From an uncultured Flavobacterium sp. (GTDB taxonomy: Bacteria; Bacteroidota; Bacteroidia; Flavobacteriales; Flavobacteriaceae): a DNA stretch of 64,000 nt. The stretch covers positions 62,001 to 126,000 of the forward strand of contig NZ_OY730238.1 of the NCBI RefSeq assembly GCF_963422545.1. The letters run 5' to 3'. This document shows, in pieces, positions 34,549 to 44,006 of this stretch; position 1 is the first letter of the stretch; each line of letters opens with the position of its first letter. The position numbers and the translations under genes were made by a program. Below the pieces are notes generated by a model, which was given only the letters and a program-made list of their open reading frames with translations, was not told the DNA's origin and made no database searches.

Positions 34549-35037
34549 TTACATTTGAACTTTACTCTTATCCAATTCTCCTATAAAAGGAATTGACTCT
34601 AAAATCTCTGCTCTTATTACGGTTTGAAGATATATTTCTAACTGAATAAATTTAGCTGCATTTATTGCACCAACAGCTTTTTTAGTCTGCCCATACGTTT
34701 TAGAATACAATTTTTCATAATCCAAATGATTTTTGAAAATTCCTTTAGCCAGCTCATCTGCTTTTTCATCAGTAAGCGTTGCATAATTTGTAGCATAATC
34801 ATTAATTAGTTGAAATTTTGCCTGCCCAAGAGCTTTACGTTCTGTTTCATAATTATCATAAACTTTTGTAAAAGCAGCAGATTGTGTGTCAGACAAATTC
34901 ATGTACTGTTTTACAAGATCACTTTTTGATTTACCATAAACGCTTTGCAAAACATCTACATCTTCCTTAAATGAAGATTGAGCGTAAGATGAAAACGAGA
35001 CAACTGCCATAATAAGAATAAGACTTAATTTTTTCAT
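34549..35037 (-). CDS. Exported helical hypothetical protein
   Basis: A 162-aa protein with a signal peptide (SYAQS). The mature region is all helical, with several YxxxY/Kxx amphipathic stretches. It resembles small exported helical proteins of Flavobacterium without an assigned function. The gene is monocistronic. Confidence 0.75.
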   Translation of the reverse strand: MKKLSLILIMAVVSFSSYAQSSFKEDVDVLQSVYGKSKSDLVKQYMNLSDTQSAAFTKVYDNYETERKALGQAKFQLINDYATNYATLTDEKADELAKGIFKNHLDYEKLYSKTYGQTKKAVGAINAAKFIQLEIYLQTVIRAEILESIPFIGELDKSKVQM

Positions 35038-35132
35038 AATTTTAAATTTAAAATTGTTTGTAAAATTTACACATTATCAAATATACGTATTTTTCTTACA
35101 TTAAATATGTGTTATAAAAACATTCTTACGTT

Positions 35133-36053
35133 TTAAAAAAACGAATATTGATAAACTACACTTAAGGCATAATAATTCAATCCGTTATTAGTATATGCAC
35201 CAATATGGTACTGAAATTTCACAGATTGCCCTTTTGCAATTGGAGTTGAAAAGGTACCTCCTACTCGCCAGTTATCCATTTGGCTATCCTCTGAAACACC
35301 ATCAGTAATTGTTTTTCCACCAAAGAAAAAAGTGGTATTAAAACCAATCCACATATTGTTTTTGAAGTAGTAACTAGCATGTCCCTGCAAACTAAAAGTT
35401 GGTTTCTGTTCTAATTTTTTTCCAAGAAGATCATTATTATCGATGTAAAACCAAATTCCTCCATAAGCCTCAGCATAGACATGTGCAAATCTTTTTGATA
35501 CTCCAATTTCGGGTTTAAATCCCCAACGATTTGTACCTATATTAAATCGTTTATCACCATAATATTTACCTGTTGGAATTGAAGTAACCAAACTGACTCC
35601 CAGAATGGTTTTCTGTTCAAAATTTCGAAATTCTGATTTATCCAATGCAGGAGAACCAAGAAGATTGATTCCAAATCGTACTTTCATATCAGCAAAACCA
35701 TTTCTTGAGCCCGCTAAAACATTACCATTAGTACCGGTTAATTGACCATCTATAAAAGAATATGGAAGTGAAACCTGAACACGAGCGAGTTTATTTGATA
35801 ATCCAAAAGTTCTGATATAGTTCACTGCCAGATTGTGGCTTTGAACTGTAAAATCTGCGATAGGCAATGAAGGTTCTGTCAATACATTTCCATCCATAAA
35901 AACATATCCAACCGCAACTACATTTAAATCTTTAGCGACATTGGCATATACTCTGGGTTCTAAATCCTGACCAAAAATCGAAATGGTAAATAAAAAAAGC
36001 ACCCATACTATGTGATGTTTTTTTGGTAAAACAAAAAAAGTTTTTTCTAGCAT
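35133..36053 (-). CDS. Outer-membrane beta-barrel protein, phenol-MetA-type
   Basis: A 306-aa protein with an N-terminal signal (about 1-28, ending SIFGQ). Alternating hydrophobic strands end with an aromatic C-terminus (VVYQYSFF), typical of outer-membrane barrels. LARVQVSLPYSFIDGQLTG, FADMKVRFGINLLG and SLVTSIPTGKYYG match the porin/MetA-pathway family. It is probably a channel for small hydrophobic compounds. The transported solute cannot be read from sequence. Confidence 0.8.
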   Translation of the reverse strand: MLEKTFFVLPKKHHIVWVLFLFTISIFGQDLEPRVYANVAKDLNVVAVGYVFMDGNVLTEPSLPIADFTVQSHNLAVNYIRTFGLSNKLARVQVSLPYSFIDGQLTGTNGNVLAGSRNGFADMKVRFGINLLGSPALDKSEFRNFEQKTILGVSLVTSIPTGKYYGDKRFNIGTNRWGFKPEIGVSKRFAHVYAEAYGGIWFYIDNNDLLGKKLEQKPTFSLQGHASYYFKNNMWIGFNTTFFFGGKTITDGVSEDSQMDNWRVGGTFSTPIAKGQSVKFQYHIGAYTNNGLNYYALSVVYQYSFF

Positions 36054-36096
36054 AGATTAAAGAATTCGGGGTACAATGATTAAACACTTGAAACTC

Positions 36097-36615
36097 TTAT
36101 TGTTTATTCGCTTTTGTTTTTGGAGCTCTAATTTCTCCATCGTATGAAATTGGTCCTCTATTATTACTATTGACAGAAAGCGACGCTCCACCATCAAAAA
36201 AAACGGAAAACATAAGATCATAAACATCATCCTTACCTTTTACGGTAGCTTTAACTCTATAATTTTTTTTATTTTTTTCGATCTTAACATCCTCAGGTAT
36301 TCCTTCAAATTTAATCCCGCCATCTCCTCCATAAGGAACATTATAGCCACGCCCAAAAAACGGCAAATCGCAAGTTGTTTTTTCCGGATTGAATTTTAAA
36401 AAATAGGTATTGTAATCTAAATTAATAAGTCTTCCTCCTTGCGGAGTAACCTTTTGCGCTTCAAAAACAAAAATTTTAGAATCTAGAAGAGCTTCTATTT
36501 CTTTTTGTTTCTGTAATTCCCTTTCTGCTTTTAATTCTTTCTTTGTTTTTTCCTGAGCAAAAACAGAAATATTTAAAAAGCAAAACAACATCAATACTGT
36601 TATTTTAGTTTTCAT
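36097..36615 (-). CDS. DUF4251-type exported protein
   Basis: A 172-aa protein with a signal peptide (SVFAQE), then a charged helix (KKELKAERELQKQKEIEALL) leading into a beta domain. It contains LDYNTYFLKFNPEKTTCDLPFFGRGY and FSVFFDGGASLSVNSNNRG, the pattern of DUF4251. The function of this family is unknown. It is 43 bases from the preceding barrel gene on the same strand, so they may be co-transcribed. Confidence 0.85.
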   Translation of the reverse strand: MKTKITVLMLFCFLNISVFAQEKTKKELKAERELQKQKEIEALLDSKIFVFEAQKVTPQGGRLINLDYNTYFLKFNPEKTTCDLPFFGRGYNVPYGGDGGIKFEGIPEDVKIEKNKKNYRVKATVKGKDDVYDLMFSVFFDGGASLSVNSNNRGPISYDGEIRAPKTKANKQ

Positions 36616-36652
36616 AAAACGTTTATTTAATAAAGTATAGAAAAGCCTAATC

Positions 36653-37084
36653 CTATTTTTTGGTAAATCGCATCATTGCAATATCTCCTGAGATAAAATT
36701 TAACGTTTTGCCATTATCTGTAACATCATACGAAGTAATTTTTTGCAGAGTGCCCATAAAAACCTGCTCACCTTGTCCATCACACATCATTTTGGTCATT
36801 GCCATTGGTTGTGCAAAATCAATTTTGTTTCCGGCTACACTAAGTTTTCCATTAAAGTTATTACAACTGCTGTTTCCTGAAACCTGATTTTTTTTTAAAT
36901 CAAAATTAATTGTTGGCTTCTTATTAGGGTACAAACCATCAAAAGCTATTTTTGGTCCGGTGATGTAATTTAATTCCCAGGTTCCTTCAAGTTTAGAAAC
37001 CGAATCTTCTTTTTGAGTTTTAGCAGTATTGCATGAGATTAAAACTACTCCTAAAAAAACTAAGGTTAAAACATTTTTTATCAT
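36653..37084 (-). CDS. META-domain lipoprotein
   Basis: A 143-aa lipoprotein from ATG 37084; the longer frame adds nine residues before a better signal. The lipobox is LISC. The META/HslJ domain has LEGTWELNYITGP, SGNSSCNNFNGKLSV and MAMTKMMCDGQGEQVFMGTL. HslJ-type domains are linked to heat and novobiocin tolerance. It stands upstream of the DUF4251 and barrel genes on the same strand. Confidence 0.88.
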   Translation of the reverse strand: MIKNVLTLVFLGVVLISCNTAKTQKEDSVSKLEGTWELNYITGPKIAFDGLYPNKKPTINFDLKKNQVSGNSSCNNFNGKLSVAGNKIDFAQPMAMTKMMCDGQGEQVFMGTLQKITSYDVTDNGKTLNFISGDIAMMRFTKK

Positions 37085-37294
37085 AATTCTACAGATTAAA
37101 TTAAAAAACAATGAACTCTAATTCTCAAACTATTAAATTCTAAACTATACGAAATTACATAATAATTTTTGTTTTTTCGCTTAAAGCAAGGTCAAATTAT
37201 AACCAATAGTTTTAGATTATTTTAACTCTAAGCTTCCACCAATGTCGGAATTTTATGTTAAATTTACTTAATCTTTAATTCAAAAGCCTCGTAT

Positions 37295-37822
37295 ATGAAA
37301 AAAATAATTGTTTCTTTCGCGATAATTACAGCCTTAGTTATTGGCTGTAAGACCAATACAAAATCTAGTGATGCAAAAACTCTAACTGTAGCTTTAGAGC
37401 CAAAAAGCAACAGTACCGTTAGCGGAACAGCGACTTTTACAGAGAAAAATGGAAAAGTAACGTTTGTTGCAAAAGTAGCTGGTTTAAAACCAGGTGTTCA
37501 CGCGATACATATTCATGAAAAATCAGATTGTACTGCTGCTGATGGAAGTTCTGCTGGAGGACACTGGAATCCTACCTTCAAGAAACACGGAAAATGGGGT
37601 TCTGCTGAATATCATAAAGGTGATATAGGAAACTTTACCGCTGATGAAAAAGGAAACGGAACTATTACCTTAACTACTGACGAATGGTGTATTGGCTGCG
37701 GAGATGCAACTAAAGATATTCTTGGAAAAGGTTTAATCGTACATCAGGGAACTGACGATTTTACGACTCAGCCAACCGGAAATGCCGGCGGAAGAGTTGC
37801 TTGTGCAGGAATCATCAAATAA
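37295..37822 (+). CDS. sodC: Cu/Zn superoxide dismutase family lipoprotein
   Basis: A 175-aa lipoprotein (lipobox VIGC). HAIHIHEKSDC holds copper-binding histidines. HWNPTFKKHG, then EYHKGDIGNF with the bridging and zinc sites, then IVHQGTDDFTTQPTGNAGGRVACAG, complete the SodC pattern. It would disproportionate superoxide in the periplasm. It is alone, ended by a perfect hairpin at 37830-37866. Confidence 0.92.
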   Translation: MKKIIVSFAIITALVIGCKTNTKSSDAKTLTVALEPKSNSTVSGTATFTEKNGKVTFVAKVAGLKPGVHAIHIHEKSDCTAADGSSAGGHWNPTFKKHGKWGSAEYHKGDIGNFTADEKGNGTITLTTDEWCIGCGDATKDILGKGLIVHQGTDDFTTQPTGNAGGRVACAGIIK

Positions 37823-37829
37823 AAAACAC

Positions 37830-37866
37830 AATAACCACTATATTTTCACAAAATGTAGTGGTTATT
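37830..37866 (+). terminator. Terminator after sodC
   Basis: Eleven-bp perfect arms AATAACCACTA and TAGTGGTTATT. Confidence 0.75.
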
Positions 37867-37928
37867 TCATTTAAAATTAATACCAAAACGAGAAAAAGAT
37901 ATAGCTTTGCAGCTATAAATTAAAGTTA

Positions 37929-39131
37929 ATGATTAACCCATCAGCTCCAGGTTGGATAGACAAGTTTTTTAGTGAACAAAAGTTTTCAGAAGCCATTCCT
38001 TTTGAAACTACAGATTCGTTCTACTATAAAGTCAGAGAAACCGGCTTTATTTACGGTCATATCATAGCTATAGATTCTCAGATTCCAATTCCTATAAAAG
38101 GCTGGTTTAAAACCGAAATTTCTAAAGTCGCTTTATTAAATACTTTGTATGGCGTTTTTTGTATCGAAAAAAGAAGTTCTGAACCTAATAATTTCATCAC
38201 TGAGGTTTTAAAATTTTATAAGGAAATGAATCCTGAAGGATTTAGTTTATTCAAAATTTTACTTCCAAAAGACACTCCTTCTCTATCTTTAGAGAATATT
38301 ATAGATCAGCGTGTTCAGACGAATGACAGTATTATCAGCAAAAACTTTTCGCATTTAGTTACCAATGCGCTTTTGTTTATTGATGTTCTAGCTTTCAGAC
38401 AATATTTAGAGCATGGATCGATTCCTGACAAATATTTAAAACGAATTGAAGAAACTGTTCTTGGTATTGTGGCTTTGGCTTTAAAAACCAAAACAATAAA
38501 ATCTCAGCATGATGATTTGTTGATAAAACTTTTTGAAGCTTCAATACGATATTCCAAATTTTCAAAAGTTACGGTTGATACTCTTGAAACTTTGCAATTA
38601 GATTATTTCAGCAATAAATTGGAGCAATATTATTTAATCGATATGGCCGGAATGGCTTTATGGAGTGACGGTGTTGTAGAAAACGAAGAGGCTTACTTTT
38701 TATATTCATTAGGTTCAATGATGCACGTTTCAGATGATTTTGTAGCCAAAAGCATTGAAACAACTAATACCTTTATCACCACTCATAAAAAGAAAATTCC
38801 GTATTTTAATTACTCAAATCCTGTAAAACATTTTTATGATCAAATGACACACAGCGTTGTCAAACTGATTATAAGAAACAAAAACAGACTGGTTAAGGAA
38901 ATTGTTCAGAGCAAGGAATTGATGATTCTATTGGCTTACTCGACAACCAGAGATTTAGATGCCAAGGAAAAGAAAAAAGTAAAAAAACAGCTTTTAGATA
39001 TTTGTAAAACGATTCCGTCACTGACTATATTTTTACTTCCGGGTGGGAGTTTATTATTACCGATCTTAATAAAGTTTATTCCAACAATGCTGCCATCAGC
39101 TTTCAATGAAAATCTAGACGAAAACGAATAA
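37929..39131 (+). CDS. LETM1-related protein
   Basis: A 400-aa protein. The C-terminus has DLDAKEKKKVKKQLLDICKTIPSLTIFLLPGGSLLLPIL, the LETM1-like motif of a charged helix, then a hydrophobic segment with PGG. The middle includes MAGMALWSDGVVENEEAYFLYSLG, resembling the TerB/LETM acidic helical fold. In Flavobacteria such proteins are annotated as LETM1-related, biofilm-associated. In mitochondria LETM1 affects K+/H+ exchange; the bacterial role is unclear. It is alone on this strand, ended by a terminator. Confidence 0.8.
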   Translation: MINPSAPGWIDKFFSEQKFSEAIPFETTDSFYYKVRETGFIYGHIIAIDSQIPIPIKGWFKTEISKVALLNTLYGVFCIEKRSSEPNNFITEVLKFYKEMNPEGFSLFKILLPKDTPSLSLENIIDQRVQTNDSIISKNFSHLVTNALLFIDVLAFRQYLEHGSIPDKYLKRIEETVLGIVALALKTKTIKSQHDDLLIKLFEASIRYSKFSKVTVDTLETLQLDYFSNKLEQYYLIDMAGMALWSDGVVENEEAYFLYSLGSMMHVSDDFVAKSIETTNTFITTHKKKIPYFNYSNPVKHFYDQMTHSVVKLIIRNKNRLVKEIVQSKELMILLAYSTTRDLDAKEKKKVKKQLLDICKTIPSLTIFLLPGGSLLLPILIKFIPTMLPSAFNENLDENE

Positions 39132-39133
39132 AA

Positions 39134-39158
39134 AAAATCGCCCTTTTGAGGCGATTTT
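39134..39158. terminator. Bidirectional terminator
   Basis: Arms AAAATCGCC and GGCGATTTT between the LETM1-related gene and the convergent carbonic anhydrase gene. Confidence 0.85.
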
Positions 39159-39169
39159 TATTTTTATGA

Positions 39170-39805
39170 TTATAGGTCTAATTGGTAAACCTCATCAAGT
39201 TCTTCATTCGAAGCAATATTAACATTCAAATCGGTTACAAAACCAGAATTCAATCCGTAAACCCATCCATGAAGCATTAATTCCTGACCGTTTTTCCAAG
39301 CTCCTTGTACAATCGAAGTTTTTGCTAAGTTGTAAACCTGTTCTTTAGCATTGATTTCAACAAAAGCATTAAAACGCTCCGTTTCATCTGTAATTGAATT
39401 CAGATATTTATCATGTAAACGATATTCATCTTTAATATGACGAATCCAGTTGTCAATGATTCCAACAGATTGATTACCCATTGCGGCTTTTACACCACCA
39501 CAACCGTAATGTCCGCAAACAATAACGTGTTTTACCTTTAGAACATTTACTGCATAATCAAGAACACTTAACATATTCATATCTGAGTGTACCACCATAT
39601 TGGCAATATTACGGTGTACGAAAACCTCACCCGGCTTAGCACCAATAATTTCGTTTGCAGGAACACGGCTGTCAGAACATCCAATCCATAATAAAGGTGG
39701 TGTTTGACCTTTGGCTAAATCTGCAAAATAATTTGGGTCTAATGCTAATGATTTCTCAACCCATTGCTTATTGTTCTCTAATAACTGCTTATAAAACTCT
39801 CTCAT
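39170..39805 (-). CDS. can: Beta-class carbonic anhydrase
   Basis: A 211-aa enzyme starting MREFYKQLLENN (ATG 39805; the upstream ATG is less likely). Zinc ligands C43 and D45 (CSDSRVPANE), H99 and C102 (CGHYGCGG) are all present with R47. It interconverts CO2 and bicarbonate in the cytoplasm. It lies about 120 bases after the SulP transporter gene on the same strand; the two are a known functional pair for bicarbonate supply. Confidence 0.94.
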   Translation of the reverse strand: MREFYKQLLENNKQWVEKSLALDPNYFADLAKGQTPPLLWIGCSDSRVPANEIIGAKPGEVFVHRNIANMVVHSDMNMLSVLDYAVNVLKVKHVIVCGHYGCGGVKAAMGNQSVGIIDNWIRHIKDEYRLHDKYLNSITDETERFNAFVEINAKEQVYNLAKTSIVQGAWKNGQELMLHGWVYGLNSGFVTDLNVNIASNEELDEVYQLDL

Positions 39806-39927
39806 TTTTTTGTTTTTTGAATGGTACTTCTGCATGTTTAAACATATCAAAAATAACTTTACTGTAAAGTTATCTAATTTTTAATACTTCTCACATACAA
39901 GAAATACCTTTAATTAATTTAATTTGT

Positions 39928-41577
39928 TTAAAATTTTTCTTTTACCGTTTCTTTTTTAACCAAAGCCCTTTTTGCAACATCATAATAATGCTCTATAGAC
40001 ACGTGATTATTAATATCCGGAGAATTTTCAAGCTCGTAAGCTTCTTTGAAACCTTTTAGTTTCACTTTAATGTTTTGATCAACGGCGCGTGTTTCCTTAA
40101 ACTCGCGAATCAAATCCAGAACATCATGTGCAATATACTCTGTATCATGTGCATTGATGATTACTTTAGAGTTTTCAGGAATCTCGTTCAAAGTCAGTTT
40201 AATGGCAGCTTTGTTCAAGAATGAAACTTCCTGAGCTAAATCGATATGAATAACATCTCCGTCTTCATATTCTTCTTTTTTGAAACTGTAAGCTCTTTTC
40301 AGATTTCCTCTCAATACAAAAATAATACTGATGATAATTCCTAAAGCAACTCCTTTAAGTAAATCTGTTGCTACAACAAATACTAAAGTTGCAATAAATG
40401 GTACAAACTGATATTTTCCTTTTTCCCAGAAATGCAAGAAGGTTGCCGGTTTTGCTAATTTATATCCCACTAAAATCAACACGGTTGCCAAAGTTGCCAA
40501 TGGAATCTTGTTTAAAAGTGCCGGAATTGCTAAAACACTTAATAACAAAAGTACTCCGTGAATAATAGCTGACATTTTAGATTTTGCTCCGGCATTATTA
40601 TTAGCAGATGATCGAACCACAACAGAAGTCATTGGTAAACCACCTAAAAGTGAGCTCACAATATTACCAATACCCTGAGCTCTAAGCTCAACATTTGTAT
40701 TGGTATAACGTTTTTGAACATCCATTCTATCAGCAGCTTCGATACATAATAATGTTTCGATAGAGGCAACAATGGCAATTGTTATCGCTACCACCCAAAC
40801 CTGCGGATTTGTAACAGCAGCAAAGTTAGGTGTGATTAGAATAGATTTAAATTCATCAAAAGATTTTGGAACTGGCAATGAAACCAAGTGTTCTTTTGCA
40901 ATTGCCAATGAACTTCCTGTAGAAACAAAAAATTCGTTTAAAGCTATACCGGCAATAACGGCTACTAATGCTCCCGGAACTAATTTTAATCGTTTCAAAA
41001 ACGGAACTTTATCCCAGGAAATTAATATTGCAAGTGAAACCAATGATATAATTACGGCTCCTAATTGAATGTGGTTTAAAACATTGAATAAAAACGAAAA
41101 TGAATTACTTCCGTCATTTTGTAAAAATGCCTGATCACCCTCAAAATCTGCATCATAACCAAAAGCATGAGGCAATTGTTTTAAGATAATGATGATCCCG
41201 ATACCGGCTAACATTCCCTCAATTACATTTGTTGGAAAATAATTTGAGATACTTCCGGCTCTTAAAAACCCTAATGCTAATTGAATTAGTCCTGCGATAA
41301 AAACAGACATTAAAAACACATCAAAAGCACCAAAATCAGTAATAGCTGTTAAAATAATCGCTGTTAATCCAGCCGCTGGCCCAGATACACTTATGTGCGA
41401 TTGGCTTAAATAACCTACCACAATACCACCAATAACACCTGAGATAATTCCAGAAAATAAAGGCGCTCCAGAAGCCATTGCAATACCTAAACACAACGGA
41501 AGAGCCACCAAGAAAACCACTAAACCTGAAGCAAAATCAGATTTAAGGTTAGCAAAAAGATTGATTTTTTTTGTCAT
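39928..41577 (-). CDS. SulP-family anion (bicarbonate/sulfate) transporter
   Basis: A 549-aa protein with about 11-12 membrane segments. Signature regions are VALPLCLGIAMASGAPLFSGIISG, SGPAAGLTAI and IASIETLLCIEAADRMD. The C-terminus (about 440-530) is a STAS domain. The SulP/carbonic-anhydrase neighbourhood points to bicarbonate as substrate, though sulfate cannot be excluded. The gene is upstream of can on the same strand. Confidence 0.9.
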   Translation of the reverse strand: MTKKINLFANLKSDFASGLVVFLVALPLCLGIAMASGAPLFSGIISGVIGGIVVGYLSQSHISVSGPAAGLTAIILTAITDFGAFDVFLMSVFIAGLIQLALGFLRAGSISNYFPTNVIEGMLAGIGIIIILKQLPHAFGYDADFEGDQAFLQNDGSNSFSFLFNVLNHIQLGAVIISLVSLAILISWDKVPFLKRLKLVPGALVAVIAGIALNEFFVSTGSSLAIAKEHLVSLPVPKSFDEFKSILITPNFAAVTNPQVWVVAITIAIVASIETLLCIEAADRMDVQKRYTNTNVELRAQGIGNIVSSLLGGLPMTSVVVRSSANNNAGAKSKMSAIIHGVLLLLSVLAIPALLNKIPLATLATVLILVGYKLAKPATFLHFWEKGKYQFVPFIATLVFVVATDLLKGVALGIIISIIFVLRGNLKRAYSFKKEEYEDGDVIHIDLAQEVSFLNKAAIKLTLNEIPENSKVIINAHDTEYIAHDVLDLIREFKETRAVDQNIKVKLKGFKEAYELENSPDINNHVSIEHYYDVAKRALVKKETVKEKF

Positions 41578-41659
41578 AACACAATACTAAAAAAATTATT
41601 CATTAAAGATTCACCACATTTATTCAAAAATGCGGTTTAGTTCAAAATAATCGGAAGTA

Positions 41660-41944
41660 TTATGCCAAGTTTGGAGGTGGAGCAAAAATGCTCGGTGAAA
41701 TATTGTCTAGTTTTACAATATTTTCAGACACGATGGTCTTTTTTTCAATATAAACCGGCATTACAACTTCATGCTGAAGTATTGCCGGATAAACGGCAGC
41801 CTTAAGTTCTTTATGCGAGTGCTCTTCTTCAGAAAAACTGAAAAACATAGACGTATCATTGCTCTTCTTAAATACCGTTACAATAGTTGGGGTAGCTAAG
41901 AAAGCAACAAATATGAATAATAATATGCGAGCGATTAATTTCAT
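41660..41944 (-). CDS. Small hypothetical exported or membrane protein
   Basis: A 94-aa protein with one N-terminal hydrophobic segment (about residues 5-24) and no lipobox. The rest is polar and ends in PPPNLA. It contains FSEEEHSHKE, which could bind a metal. Unassigned. It lies 82 bases upstream of the SulP gene. Confidence 0.6.
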   Translation of the reverse strand: MKLIARILLFIFVAFLATPTIVTVFKKSNDTSMFFSFSEEEHSHKELKAAVYPAILQHEVVMPVYIEKKTIVSENIVKLDNISPSIFAPPPNLA

Positions 41945-42076
41945 TGAGGCAAAAATAGTGTTAAACTGATAAAATCAAAGCCTGAGGGCAAAAAATTTAT
42001 ACAAATTTAACAATCATAAAAAAACAGAATGAAAGCAAGCCAACATTCTGTTTATATCTCATTCATAAACAATTAT

Positions 42077-42556
42077 TTACAGTTCTTCTTCTAACCAGGC
42101 ATTCATCATCCAGATGGTTTTTTCCTGCTCTGCAATGAAGTCACTCATCATAGAATTTGTCCCTTCGTCGTTAATTTCGTCAGATTGTTTTAGAATTCCT
42201 CTTTCTATTTTTAATAAATCAGCCAAAGAATGAACAATTAAATGAACAGCTTTTTCATCGTTTGAAATGTTTTTTCCAACCACCAATTTGTTGTTTTTAA
42301 TATAATCATCAAATGTATGCAAAGGTGTTCCACCTATTGTCAGAACTCTTTCGGCAATCATATCAATTTTTAATTGTGCATCTGTATATAATTCTTCAAA
42401 TTTTACGTGTAAATCAAAAAAACGTTTTCCACGAATATTCCAGTGTATCCCTCTTAAGTTTTGATAATATACCTGAAAATTTGACAATAGTACATTTAGT
42501 TCTTTTACTAACAATTCAGACTCTTTTACAGGTAATCCTAAAATATTTGTTTTCAT
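42077..42556 (-). CDS. dps: Dps-family DNA-binding ferritin
   Basis: A 159-aa protein from MKTNILGLP. The ferroxidase-site residues are in GIHWNIRGKRFFDLHVKFEELYTDAQLKIDMIAERV, the standard Dps pattern. It forms a 12-mer that stores iron, removes hydrogen peroxide and protects DNA. It is divergent from oxyR with 107 bases between them, consistent with OxyR control. Confidence 0.92.
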   Translation of the reverse strand: MKTNILGLPVKESELLVKELNVLLSNFQVYYQNLRGIHWNIRGKRFFDLHVKFEELYTDAQLKIDMIAERVLTIGGTPLHTFDDYIKNNKLVVGKNISNDEKAVHLIVHSLADLLKIERGILKQSDEINDEGTNSMMSDFIAEQEKTIWMMNAWLEEEL

Positions 42557-42635
42557 AATTATCATTTTATAATAAGTTTACTACAAATCTAAAACAACTT
42601 CTTAAAAAATATTATAAAAAAAAATTATATTTTCT

Positions 42636-42643
42636 TATTTTTG
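42636..42643 (+). promoter_or_regulatory. TAnnTTTG promoter element of oxyR
   Basis: TATTTTTG, 20 bases before the oxyR ATG. Confidence 0.6.
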
Positions 42644-42663
42644 CATCAAAAAATACTATCAAA

Positions 42664-43608
42664 ATGACTATAACTCAATTACAATATGTATTAGCCGTTG
42701 CCGAGCATAAAAATTTCACCCTTGCTGCTGAAAAATGTTTTGTTACTCAGCCTACATTAAGCATGCAAATTCAAAAAATTGAAGAAGAACTCAATATTTT
42801 GATCTTCGACAGAAGTAAAAAACCTATTCAACTTACTGATATTGGTCAGAAAATTGTCAATCAAGCCAAAAATATTGTAAATGAAGCCGACAGGATTAAA
42901 GACATTGTAGAACAGCAAAAAGGTTTTATTGGCGGAGAATTTCGTTTAGGAATTATCCCAACCATTATGCCTACGCTTTTACCAATGTTTTTGAATAATT
43001 TTATCAAAAAGTATCCAAAAGTGAAACTCTTAATCGAAGAGTTAAACACGGATGAAATTATTGTGAAGTTAAAAAACGGTCATCTTGATGCTGCTATTGC
43101 TGCGACTCCGCTTGAAGATGAAAAAATAAAAGAAATCGTTTTGTATTTTGAACCTTTCGTAGCTTACATACCGGAGCATCATGCGAGCTTTCAGAAAGAT
43201 GAAATTGAAGTTGCTGATTTAAATATCAATGAGATTTTGCTTTTGCAGGATGGACATTGCTTTAGAGACGGAATCTTGAATTTATGCAAAAACGGTACTG
43301 ATATCGAACAAAATAATTTTCAGATTCAAAGTGGAAGCTTTGAAACTTTAATAAAATTGGCCGACGAAGGTCTGGGCACAACGTTACTTCCGTACTTGCA
43401 CACCTTAGACTTAAAAGAGTCTGACAAACTGAAACTACGTAACTTTAAGGAACCAAAACCTGCTCGTGAGGTAAGTTTAATTTACCCTAAAAGCGAATTA
43501 AAAATGCAAATCATTGACGCACTAAGATCGACAATTGCCGGAGTTGTAAAAGGAGCAATTGTTTTTCAGAACGTTCAAATCATTAGTCCACTACTACAAA
43601 AGAAATAG
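42664..43608 (+). CDS. oxyR: OxyR, peroxide-sensing LysR regulator
   Basis: A 314-aa LysR protein: HTH at 1-60 (MTITQLQYVLAVAEHKNFTLAAEK), effector domain at 90-300. The redox motif GHCFRDGILNLC has Cys199 and Cys208 at the same positions as in E. coli OxyR, so disulfide sensing of H2O2 is very likely. Divergent dps is the probable target. A hairpin terminator follows at 43614-43640. Confidence 0.93.
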   Translation: MTITQLQYVLAVAEHKNFTLAAEKCFVTQPTLSMQIQKIEEELNILIFDRSKKPIQLTDIGQKIVNQAKNIVNEADRIKDIVEQQKGFIGGEFRLGIIPTIMPTLLPMFLNNFIKKYPKVKLLIEELNTDEIIVKLKNGHLDAAIAATPLEDEKIKEIVLYFEPFVAYIPEHHASFQKDEIEVADLNINEILLLQDGHCFRDGILNLCKNGTDIEQNNFQIQSGSFETLIKLADEGLGTTLLPYLHTLDLKESDKLKLRNFKEPKPAREVSLIYPKSELKMQIIDALRSTIAGVVKGAIVFQNVQIISPLLQKK

Positions 43609-43613
43609 AAACA

Positions 43614-43640
43614 AAAAAGGAGCCAATTTGGCTCCTTTTT
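43614..43640. terminator. Bidirectional terminator
   Basis: Arms AAAAAGGAGCCAA and TTGGCTCCTTTTT between oxyR and the convergent 65-aa gene. Confidence 0.85.
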
Positions 43641-43642
43641 CT

Positions 43643-43840
43643 TTATACTTTAATTAGTAGTAAACTTTGTTTTAATTCTGGTTTTTCAATAATGAAATTT
43701 AATAACCATTCTTGCAATTGTTCCATTTCGTACGGTAACAGTGTTTTGATAGCTTTCTCTAACTCTTTACAGAAAAGTATCGGATCGAAACTCACTCTCT
43801 CAAGTATTGATTTCGTGTAATCAAACATCATTTTTGACAT
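43643..43840 (-). CDS. Hypothetical 65-aa protein
   Basis: A small acidic helical protein of unknown family (MSKMMFDYTKSILERVSFD; then LEKAIKTLLPYEMEQLQEWL). It has its own start and a terminator directly after the stop, so it looks like a real gene. Confidence 0.65.
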   Translation of the reverse strand: MSKMMFDYTKSILERVSFDPILFCKELEKAIKTLLPYEMEQLQEWLLNFIIEKPELKQSLLLIKV

Positions 43841-44006
43841 AATAAAATACGATTTTTGGGGGTTATCTATATTTCTAAACTCGCAACAAATTTAAACAAA
43901 TATCATTCATGAATGCTTATTTTAACTTATTTTTTTAAAAACTTTAGCAGCGAATACGTTTTCTTAATAAATATAAATCAATCTAGAACAATTCTAAACA
44001 ACTCAT

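Noticed and set aside
37929..39131. TerB tellurite-resistance protein
   Set aside because: The acidic central helices are suggestive, but the C-terminal PGG membrane segment fits the LETM1-related family better.
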